A stretch of 6,869 nucleotides of DNA, from contig CAYPTI010000032.1 in NCBI GenBank assembly GCA_964413525.1, positions 1 to 6,869 of the forward strand, in the 5' to 3' direction. The notes below the pieces were generated by a model. That model searched no databases and was not told the origin of the DNA. It saw nothing but the letters and a program-made list of their open reading frames with translations. This stretch comes from CAYPTI01 sp964413525 [NCBI: uncultured bacterium] (GTDB lineage: Bacteria > T1Sed10-126). Positions 1-4,918 of the stretch are shown in pieces (position 1 is the stretch's first letter; every line of letters begins with the position of its first letter). Position numbers and translations under genes: made by a program.

Positions 1-18
1 TCGTATCCGTGGCTAAGC

Positions 19-1137
19 CTACTCGGGGAGCGAACCGGACACTCCCTCGATCAACCAGTCCATCTCGTACATGGCTCCGTCGGAGAGGTTCTCGCCCTCC
101 TCGACGATGAGGTTGCCGTTGTTGTCCTCAATCGGTCCCTCGAAGACCTCCCGTTGACCGGCCAGGATCCGGTACCGGTACTTGGAAGCGGCGCGGGCGG
201 CCTCGGCGTTCACGTTGTCGGTGTAGGGGGACAGCATGGTCAGCCCGCGGTCCATGCCTTCCCAGTAGGAACGGGGTTCCCAGTTGCCGTTCATGACCCG
301 CTGAACCTCGTCAACGTAGAACGGACCCCAGTTCATCACGGGGGAGGTCAGGTGGGTGTTGGGACCGTACTGACTCAGATCGGAGTAGAACCCGATGCTC
401 GGGACGCCCCGGTCCTCGGCGGTCTGTACCGGCGCGGGGCTGTCGGTGTACTGGGCGATGAGTTCCGCTCCGGCGTCGATCAGGCTCTGGGCGGCTTCCC
501 GTTCGGCCGCCGGGTCGTGAAACGCGTCGGTCCACACGAGCCGAACCTGAACGTCGGGTTTGACGGTCCGCAGCCCGTACGTGAAGGAGTTAATCTGGCG
601 TAGCGTGGACGGAATGGGGTGGGGAGCGACGTACCCGACCGGTCCGTCATCCACGTGGTGGCCGGCAATGACACCGCTCAGAAAACTGGTCTGGTAGGTC
701 CGGATGAAAAAGTTCCCCTGGTTGTCTCCCATCATGAATCCGGCGGCGTTCATGAACGCCGTGTCGGGGTACTGCGGCGAGACGTCCATCATGGTCTCTT
801 GAAAACCGAACGTGGTGCCGAAGATGATGTCGTACCCTTCGGATGCCAGTTGTTCGAACACCGGGGTCGAGTCGACCACCGGAACGTCCTCGACAACGGT
901 AACCTCAGCCAGCTGATCGCCCAGTTCTCGTTCCATATACTGTCGTCCAAGGTCATGCTGCTGGGTCCAGGCGTCTCCGCCCGGGGTGCCGTCATACACA
1001 AACGCTACCCGCAACCCGTCCTCCTGAGCGTCCATCGGAGCGGGGGTCAGGGTCAGTCCGATCAGCAACAATGCGAGACATCCAGCCAACAACGACCAGC
1101 CGGCGGGGCCGGACCGGATCGAGATACGACGATTCAT
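19..1137 (-). CDS. BMP/PnrA-family ABC transporter solute-binding protein
   Basis: Extracytoplasmic binding protein of the BMP (PF02608) family, which delivers nucleosides or other small, often nitrogenous, solutes to an ABC importer. I start it at ATG 1137 (372 residues): AGGAGGG lies 8 bases upstream, whereas the in-frame TTG at 1143 is only 2 bases from it. The N-terminus has an Arg-rich n-region (MNRRISIR), a hydrophobic core at about residues 14-30 and a likely signal peptidase I site near MDAQ/ED. The mature part shows family features in order: a GDAWTQQHDLGRQY segment, GYDIIFGTTFGF, a run ending in SGVIAGHHV, GYVAPHPIPSTLRQINSF, AELIAQYTDSPAPVQ, a SPVMNWGPFYV block and the MDWLIEGVSGSLP C-terminus, so it looks full length. 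It ends in TAG, with a second in-frame TAG two codons on. No permease or ATPase gene is visible; they may lie left of the window. The substrate is not readable, but the neighbours suggest an N-heterocycle or its derivative. Confidence 0.9.
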   Translation of the reverse strand: MNRRISIRSGPAGWSLLAGCLALLLIGLTLTPAPMDAQEDGLRVAFVYDGTPGGDAWTQQHDLGRQYMERELGDQLAEVTVVEDVPVVDSTPVFEQLASEGYDIIFGTTFGFQETMMDVSPQYPDTAFMNAAGFMMGDNQGNFFIRTYQTSFLSGVIAGHHVDDGPVGYVAPHPIPSTLRQINSFTYGLRTVKPDVQVRLVWTDAFHDPAAEREAAQSLIDAGAELIAQYTDSPAPVQTAEDRGVPSIGFYSDLSQYGPNTHLTSPVMNWGPFYVDEVQRVMNGNWEPRSYWEGMDRGLTMLSPYTDNVNAEAARAASKYRYRILAGQREVFEGPIEDNNGNLIVEEGENLSDGAMYEMDWLIEGVSGSLPE

Positions 1138-1264
1138 CGGCAATCCCTCCTAATAAGTTTAAAAGCTCACCAAACGATGTAATGTTGTGTCGATCTCAAT
1201 TTCACTCTGCATCATCGTTCGGATACCAGAATGTTTGTCAACAACTTCAGGAGGGAGTGGCATC
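1138..1264. promoter_or_regulatory. Divergent intergenic spacer between the BMP and AA_synth genes
   Basis: This spacer separates two divergently read genes, so promoters for both should lie in it, and it is less GC-rich than the flanking genes. On the minus strand a TTGACA hexamer (1241 to 1236) could be a -35 for the BMP gene, but no good -10 lies 16-18 bases on. No convincing plus-strand promoter was found. AGGAGGG at 1249-1255 serves the plus-strand gene. Confidence 0.4.
1145..1151 (-). promoter_or_regulatory. Ribosome binding site fixing the start of the BMP gene
   Basis: The minus strand reads AGGAGGG here. It sits 8 bases before ATG 1137 but only 2 bases before the alternative in-frame TTG at 1143, so it selects the ATG. 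Confidence 0.8.
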
Positions 1265-1822
1265 ATGAAGGTACGCAAGTGGGCCACACAGGTTGAGGAA
1301 ATTCACCGGGAGGCCGGGGAACTCGACGACCCACCCCTGCGGAAGGTGGCGTCGGTGGTCGTGCTCAAGAACCCGTTCGCCGGGGAGTACCGGGAGGACC
1401 TCCAGGAACTGATCGATTACAGCGCCGAGTTCGGCCCCGAACTGATGGACCGGGCCCTCGACGCCATGGACCCCTACGAAGTGGAGGGGATCGGGAAGGG
1501 GGCTCTGATCGGCGAACAGGGGGACCAGGAGCATGGGGTCGCCTGCCTGACCAGCGTGTTCGGGGATATCTTCCGGAATGCCGTGGACGGATCCGCCTGG
1601 ATCACCTCGGCCACCAAGCACGGAGGACCGGGGGATACGATCGACATCCCGACGGCCTACAAGAATGAGTTAACCGTTCGGTCCCACTACGATGCCATGA
1701 GGGTCTCGGTGCCGGACGCGCCGCACGCGGATGAGCTGGCCATCATCGTGGTGATGACCAACCGCGGCCGGATGAACGAACGGCTGGGCGGACCGACGGT
1801 GGAGGAAGTGGAGTCGTCCTGA
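1265..1822 (+). CDS. AA_synth (DUF1185) family protein
   Basis: Member of the 'amino acid synthesis' family PF06684 (formerly DUF1185), whose solved structures resemble the Bacillus chorismate mutase fold; its reaction is not established. I start at ATG 1265 (185 residues), 10 bases after AGGAGG at 1249-1254; a longer in-frame extension upstream has no ribosome site. Family signatures, in order: VASVVVLKNPFAG near residue 35, the YREDLQELIDYSAEFG helix, VEGIGKGALIGEQGDQEHG at about 78-96 (the conserved GKGA..G..G..EHG block), WITSATKHGGPGDTIDIP, the RSHYDAM segment and VPDAPHADELAI near the C-terminus. Length is typical. It stands divergent to the solute-binding gene and upstream of the enamidase-like gene. 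That setting argues for a role in handling a heterocycle or amide rather than in biosynthesis, but this is inference. Confidence 0.88.
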   Translation: MKVRKWATQVEEIHREAGELDDPPLRKVASVVVLKNPFAGEYREDLQELIDYSAEFGPELMDRALDAMDPYEVEGIGKGALIGEQGDQEHGVACLTSVFGDIFRNAVDGSAWITSATKHGGPGDTIDIPTAYKNELTVRSHYDAMRVSVPDAPHADELAIIVVMTNRGRMNERLGGPTVEEVESS

Positions 1823-1866
1823 CTCCGATGAGGGGTCAATTGCCGGAACGAACTCCGTGAGACGAA

Positions 1867-1981
1867 GGCCAGCCGGCATGGTTTCTGACGGTTTTTTGTA
1901 GTTTCCGAATCATCGGAAACTACAAACCTCGCAGGAGGCTTTTGCCTCCGAGAATGGGTCAGAAACTCGTGCCGGATGGCC
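1867..1981. repeat. Three-way-junction inverted-repeat element
   Basis: Two long imperfect arms, 1867-1889 and 1958-1981, pair over about 20 base pairs (blocks GGCCA, CCGGCA and GTTTCTGAC, with one mismatch and a small internal loop). They enclose two further hairpins: a perfect 14-bp stem (1895-1908 with 1913-1926, loop ATCA) and a 6-bp stem GGAGGC/GCCTCC with loop TTTT (1934-1949). The whole folds as a cloverleaf of about 115 bases. No run of T follows the hairpins on the plus strand, so it is not a standard intrinsic terminator. It lies between AA_synth and the enamidase start and could be a structured leader or RNA, or a miniature mobile or intergenic repeat. I do not recognise it as any known riboswitch. 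Confidence 0.7.
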
Positions 1982-2006
1982 AGAAGGATTCGCTCGGATT
2001 CCGTTT

Positions 2007-2030
2007 GGTGTTCAAACCGTTGAAATCACC
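2007..2030. promoter_or_regulatory. Interrupted palindrome, possible operator upstream of the enamidase gene
   Basis: TTCAA (2011-2015) and TTGAA (2020-2024) are perfect inverted arms around ACCG, and GGTG (2007-2010) pairs with CACC (2027-2030) after two extra bases. Size and position, about 120 bases before the enamidase start, suit a repressor or activator site. A 5-bp hairpin CTCCG/CGGAG follows at 2065-2079. No clear sigma-70 promoter is visible nearby. Confidence 0.3.
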
Positions 2031-2132
2031 TCGAGGACGTACGTCGTGCCTTTGGACCGATCAGCTCCGGCTGACGGAGGATGATGGGATGAGGCAGGAT
2101 TTCACACGATTCGGGACCTAACCTAATTTGTC

Positions 2133-2139
2133 AGGAGGG
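2133..2139 (+). promoter_or_regulatory. Ribosome binding site placing the enamidase start at ATG 2148
   Basis: AGGAGGG, with 9 bases between AGGAGG and ATG 2148, matches the sites of the neighbouring genes. It marks the natural start upstream of the in-frame TAG; the TTG at 2208 has no comparable site. Confidence 0.8.
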
Positions 2140-2147
2140 CTCGTGAC

Positions 2148-3335
2148 ATGATTACGTCCATTACCAACATCGGCCGGATCGTGACGGGGTAGGCGGAACC
2201 GTCCACTTTGGATGCCTCGTGCATCGTGGCGGAAGACGGACTCATCCGGTCCATTCAGGCCGACAACAGGACCGACGGGGCCGACGTGGTCCTGGACGCC
2301 GGTGGGGCCACCGTGGCGCCCGGGTTGATCGATTCGCACTGCCACGTGGTGCTCGGCGACTACACACCCCGCCAGCGGACGGTGGGATTCCTCGAGAGTT
2401 ACCTCCACGGCGGCATCACCCGCTGTATCTCCCCGGGGGAACTTCACGCCCCGGGGAGGCCCCGGGACCGCGAGGGGGTCAAGTCCCTGGCAATCACGGC
2501 CAACCATTCGTTCGAGAACATCCGGCCGGGGGGAATGCGGGTCCACGGCGGGTGTGTGGTCCTGGAACCGACCCTGGAGGAGGGGGATTTTCAGGACCTG
2601 GCCGACGAGGGGGTCTGGCTGGCCAAGGTCGGGTTCGGTGATTTCGATCATCCGAACGAGTACGCCCCCTACGTCCGGGCGGCCCAGGAGCAGGGCATCA
2701 TGGTCATGGTCCATACGGGCGGCAGTTCCATCCCGGGGAGCGTCGCCATCGGAGCCGACGAGTTGTTCGAAATTCAGCCGGACATCTGCGGCCACGTCAA
2801 CGGCGGGCCCACCGCCCTAAGTGAAGACGAGAACAAGCGGCTGGTGGAAGAAAGCGACTTCCTTCTCCAGCTTGTGCAGGCCGGGAACCTGCGCTCCTCC
2901 CTCCACCTGCTCGACTGTGCCGAACAGGCCGGTGAGCTGGACCGGGTGATCATCGGGACCGACACCCCGACCGGCACCGGGGTGATCCCGCTGGGGATGC
3001 TGAAAACCATGGCGGAATTGAGTTCGCTGTCCGGTTTACCGGCGGAGCGAATCCTCCGGATGGCCACCGGCCAGATCGCCGACCACTACGACCTGAACGC
3101 CGGCGTGATCGAGGAGGGACGGGCGGCCGACCTGGTGGTACTGGACGCTCCCCAGGGGTCCCAGGCCGGATCCGCTCTGGAGTCCCTGTCGATCGGTGAT
3201 GTGCCGGCCGTGGCCTCCGTGGTCACGGACGGGGAAGTCCGGTTCGTCAAGAGCCGGAACACGCCCCCGGCGCGCTGCGACGTCGCGGTGACCCGGTACG
3301 AGGGGAACCCCTACCGGGTCGAAGGCGGCCACTGA
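2148..3335 (+). CDS. Enamidase-like metal-dependent amidohydrolase with in-frame TAG at codon 15
   Basis: Strongly resembles enamidase, which hydrolyses 1,4,5,6-tetrahydro-6-oxonicotinate to 2-formylglutarate and ammonia in anaerobic nicotinate breakdown. Counting TAG (2190-2192) as residue 15, the product has 395 residues, about the family length. MITSITNIGRIVTG lies before the stop; the frame resumes with AEPSTLDASCIVAEDG and matches the family N-terminal strand without a length change. Amidohydrolase ligands: PGLIDSHCH (H64, H66), a likely carbamylated K160 in GVWLAKVGFG, H189 in MVHTGG, H216 in GHVNGG and D272 in IIGTDTPTGTG. SRNTPPA near the C-terminus is also enamidase-like. The strong ribosome site serves ATG 2148, so as read this yields a 14-residue peptide; otherwise it needs readthrough or a start at TTG 2208 that drops the first strand. 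The gene may be a recent pseudogene, a sequence error or recoded. All downstream catalytic residues are intact. Substrate identity is inferred from similarity only. Confidence 0.8.
2190..2192 (+). other. In-frame amber codon inside the enamidase frame
   Basis: From ATG 2148 the frame reads ...GTG ACG GGG TAG GCG GAA CCG... and continues open to the TGA at 3333-3335. Homology runs through both sides with no indel, so a single substitution (for example from GAG, AAG, CAG or TAC) explains it. TAG is the normal terminator of the BMP and PcaC-like genes in this window, which argues against genome-wide reassignment. Confidence 0.9.
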
Positions 3336-3348
3336 GCGCCGTCGTCGG

Positions 3349-3747
3349 CTAGGATTCGTCCGCTCCCTGCTCCTTCTCCTTTTCCTCGAAAAACTCCCGG
3401 GCGACCTGGAAGCTGTCGATCGAGGCGGGCAGACCGCAGTAGACGGCCGTCTGCAGGAGAACCTCCCGGATCTCCTCCTTGGTGCAGTCGTTGTTCAGGG
3501 CGCCCTCCAGGTGAAGCCCCAGTTCGTGGGGACGGTTCAGGGCCGTCAGAATTCCCAGGTTGATCAGGCTTCGCTGTTTCTTCGACAGCCCCGGTCGGGA
3601 CCAGACGGACCCCCAGCAAAATTCCGTCACCAGCTGCTGAAGGGGTTCCGTAAACTCGTCGGACGACTCCAGCGACTCTTCCACGTACTCCTCCCCAAGG
3701 ACTTCCTTCCGAATCTCCAGTCCTTCGTCAAATCGATCGGAACTCAT
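3349..3747 (-). CDS. Carboxymuconolactone decarboxylase family protein (PcaC-like)
   Basis: Small all-helical CMD-family protein (PF02627). The closest resemblance is to PcaC-type 4-carboxymuconolactone decarboxylase, which acts on a lactone ring in the protocatechuate pathway. I start at ATG 3747 (132 residues): GGAGGTG ends 6 bases before it and would overlap the in-frame GTG at 3762. Features: RFDEGLEIRKEVLGEEYVEESL at the N-terminus, the FCWGSVWSRPGLSKKQRSL block at about 43-61, a helix with ALNRPHELGLHLEGALNNDCTKEEI and VLLQTAVYCGLPASIDSFQ. There is no CxxC pair, so it is not an AhpD-type peroxidase. The tail is a charged EEKEKEQGADES. It converges on the enamidase gene with 13 bases between stops and no terminator seen. 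A role on a ring-derived intermediate fits the locus, but a true PcaC reaction is not shown, since no other protocatechuate gene is present. Confidence 0.88.
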   Translation of the reverse strand: MSSDRFDEGLEIRKEVLGEEYVEESLESSDEFTEPLQQLVTEFCWGSVWSRPGLSKKQRSLINLGILTALNRPHELGLHLEGALNNDCTKEEIREVLLQTAVYCGLPASIDSFQVAREFFEEKEKEQGADES

Positions 3748-3753
3748 CACAGG

Positions 3754-3760
3754 CACCTCC
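3754..3760 (-). promoter_or_regulatory. Ribosome binding site fixing the start of the PcaC-like gene
   Basis: The minus strand reads GGAGGTG; GGAGG is 8 bases before ATG 3747. The in-frame GTG at 3762 overlaps this site and is therefore unlikely to be used. Confidence 0.75.
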
Positions 3761-3880
3761 ACGAGGTAAATGAAGTAAATGCAGCAAGGATTTGCTTACG
3801 ATTAAAAATACAATTTCCGTCCGGTCCCCCACTTTCCCCAGGTGAATCTCGATAGCGTTGCACTCGGTCATATGAGTGGA

Positions 3881-3898
3881 AACGGTTCCCGAACGGTT
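3881..3898. repeat. Tandem AACGGTT direct repeats spaced one helical turn
   Basis: AACGGTT occurs at 3881-3887 and 3892-3898, an 11-base period that places both copies on the same DNA face. This suits cooperative regulator binding between the two divergent genes, although chance is possible. Confidence 0.3.
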
Positions 3899-3901
3899 TT
3901 C

Positions 3902-3930
3902 GAGAAGGTTGCCGAGTTGGCGACCTTCTC
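3902..3930. repeat. 12-bp stem-loop
   Basis: GAGAAGGTTGCC (3902-3913) pairs with GGCGACCTTCTC (3919-3930) with a single T-G wobble and loop GAGTT. There is no T-tract on either side, so a standard intrinsic terminator is unlikely. It may act as an RNA structure or a protein site. Confidence 0.65.
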
Positions 3931-3938
3931 ACCTCGGA

Positions 3939-3957
3939 ATCCAGTCATTGACTGGAT
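3939..3957. promoter_or_regulatory. Perfect 19-base palindrome, likely operator
   Basis: ATCCAGTCA and TGACTGGAT are perfect 9-base inverted arms around a single T. A near-gapless palindrome of this size in a divergent intergenic region is typical of a dimeric regulator site. It lies about 190 bases from the PcaC-like start and about 150 bases before the candidate operon promoter. Confidence 0.5.
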
Positions 3958-4103
3958 GAGAATGATGTGAGGGAACTGTTTTCACTCAATAGATAACCTG
4001 ACGAAAGCGTACAATTCGATCCGGGAAGTCTCCGAGCTGATCGAACCCGTGGAGGATATCAGTCCCTTTTTCCGACAAAAGTCAACCGGCTTCAGTGTTT
4101 TGC

Positions 4104-4132
4104 TTGACAGGATGATCCGCGAGGTGATAGAC
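4104..4132 (+). promoter_or_regulatory. Candidate sigma-70 promoter for the DUF1989 operon
   Basis: A perfect TTGACA (-35) at 4104-4109 is followed after 17-18 bases by ATAGAC/TAGACA (4127-4133), a weak -10. It would give a leader of roughly 90 bases before the DUF1989 gene. Only the -35 is convincing, and the -10 is a poor match. Confidence 0.35.
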
Positions 4133-4228
4133 AATTACGTCTACGTCTGCCACAGTTTTCGAATGGTTCTGAATTCGTAAGAAACCGTAATCCTAACCTT
4201 ACCTCAGACAAAAACGGGTGATTATGCC

Positions 4229-4870
4229 ATGCCCATCGCATCGAGTCTGGACGACTACCGTCTTCGCGAGGAAGTCACCGCGCCGCCCAAAGGGGGCTGC
4301 GCCTTCGAGGTGGCCGAGGGCGAACGGTTCCAAATTCTGGATCCTGAAGGACAGCAGGTCGGGGACTTCGTGGCCTATCGGGAGGAGGATCCCGACGAGT
4401 ACTTTTCCCCCGCCCATACCCTGACCCAGAACTGGAACATCAGCCTGGACGAAGGGTCGGTGCTGGCCAGCAACCGGCGCCAGAACCTGCTTGAAGTCGT
4501 CGAGGACACTGTCGGTTACCACGACATTCTGGTTCCCTGCTGTGACCCCGAGACCTACATCACCCGGTACGGAATGCACGATCACCGAAACTGCCTGGAC
4601 AACCTGCAGAACGCCCTGGACGAAACGGGGCACGGGGACATCGAGGTCCACGGGGAGCAGGCCTGGAACGTGTTCATGAAGAATGACATCGAAGCCGATG
4701 GCACGATCAATTACCTGGAACCGACTCACGGACCGGATTCCTACATCACCCTGGAGGCGCTTGAGGACCTGGTCTGCGGACTCTCCGCCTGCCCCCAGGA
4801 TCAGACCCCGACCAACGGTCCGGCCTGTACGGAACTGGAGGTTCGGATCTGGGAACCGGACGGTAGCTGA
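4229..4870 (+). CDS. DUF1989 (urea carboxylase-associated) family protein
   Basis: Member of PF09347 (DUF1989). Some members of this family form the carboxyguanidine deiminase used in guanidine assimilation, so a hydrolytic deamination is plausible, though other members have unknown reactions. The 213-residue product has the family layout: FEVAEGERFQILDPEGQQVGDFVAY at about 26-50, SPAHTLTQN (60-68), SNRRQNLLEVVEDT, the Cys/His block PCCDPETYITRYG..DHRNCLDN (103-125), a GEQAWNVFM segment and the C-terminal CGLSACPQDQTPTNG signature. Conserved Cys and His residues are intact. The start MPIASSLDD is taken from homology; the usual AGGAGG is absent and only a weak GGGTGAT lies upstream, so initiation is weak or unusual. 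No urea or guanidine carboxylase gene and no guanidine riboswitch is visible. Its partner 48 bases downstream is the hydantoinase-like gene, so it probably processes a product of the same heterocycle. Confidence 0.88.
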   Translation: MPIASSLDDYRLREEVTAPPKGGCAFEVAEGERFQILDPEGQQVGDFVAYREEDPDEYFSPAHTLTQNWNISLDEGSVLASNRRQNLLEVVEDTVGYHDILVPCCDPETYITRYGMHDHRNCLDNLQNALDETGHGDIEVHGEQAWNVFMKNDIEADGTINYLEPTHGPDSYITLEALEDLVCGLSACPQDQTPTNGPACTELEVRIWEPDGS

Positions 4871-4918
4871 ACCACGAACTCACCGATAATAACTCCAATT
4901 TTTTCAGGAGGGCAATGT

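Larger units (their letters stand above)
3872..4180 (+). pseudogene. Small unrecognised frame interrupted by one TGA
   Basis: From ATG 3872 one frame reads 32 codons (MSGNGSRTVFEKVAELATFS..., then ...DWMRMM), meets TGA at 3968-3970, and continues in the same frame for 69 more codons (GNCFHSIDNLTKAYNSIREV..., then ...HSFRMVLNS) to TAA at 4178-4180. By hand count the GC share at codon positions 1, 2 and 3 is about 46, 32 and 64 percent after the TGA, and about 44, 47 and 63 percent before it. That third-position excess is typical of coding DNA in this kind of genome and unexpected in spacer. No ribosome site precedes ATG 3872 or GTG 3842. I do not recognise the protein. It may be a remnant of a gene with one nonsense change, or chance. 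The hairpin and palindrome inside it favour a non-coding reading. Confidence 0.35.
3748..4228. other. 481-base divergent intergenic region
   Basis: This stretch separates the minus-strand PcaC-like gene from the plus-strand DUF1989 operon and is clearly less GC-rich than either. It holds direct AACGGTT repeats (3881-3887, 3892-3898), a 12-bp hairpin (3902-3930), a 19-base palindrome (3939-3957), a decayed-looking frame (3872-4180) and a candidate promoter (4104-4132). No RNA gene, insertion sequence or CRISPR repeat was seen. Confidence 0.6.

Noticed and set aside
1078-1080. A lipobox-like LAGC in the BMP signal peptide (Cys 20)
   Set aside because: The Cys lies within the hydrophobic core rather than at its end, with another dozen hydrophobic residues after it and an ordinary signal-peptidase I site near MDAQ, so lipoprotein processing is doubtful.
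1895-1926. The 14-bp hairpin as an intrinsic terminator of the AA_synth gene
   Set aside because: The T-run precedes the stem and the stem is followed by CCTCG on the plus strand and AAAAAACC on the minus strand, so no U-tract follows it on either strand.
1954-2121. A 55-codon plus-strand frame (MGQKLVPDGQ...) inside the AA_synth-enamidase gap
   Set aside because: It begins within an arm of the inverted-repeat element, its nearest AGGAGG is 15 bases away and locked in a hairpin, its codon-position bias is weak, and the protein is not recognised.
2208-3335. Enamidase starting at TTG 2208 as the genuine annotated start
   Set aside because: There is no ribosome site before it, whereas ATG 2148 has a strong one. 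The 14 codons before the TAG match the family N-terminus, so the TTG is at best a fallback start.
3872-4228. Guanidine-type riboswitch upstream of the DUF1989 gene
   Set aside because: DUF1989 genes can belong to guanidine assimilation, but none of the conserved ykkC-type segments could be found, and no urea/guanidine carboxylase is present.
4199-4729. A 176-codon minus-strand frame opposite the DUF1989 gene
   Set aside because: It overlaps a full-length, well-conserved family protein on the other strand and shows no recognisable motif or ribosome site.
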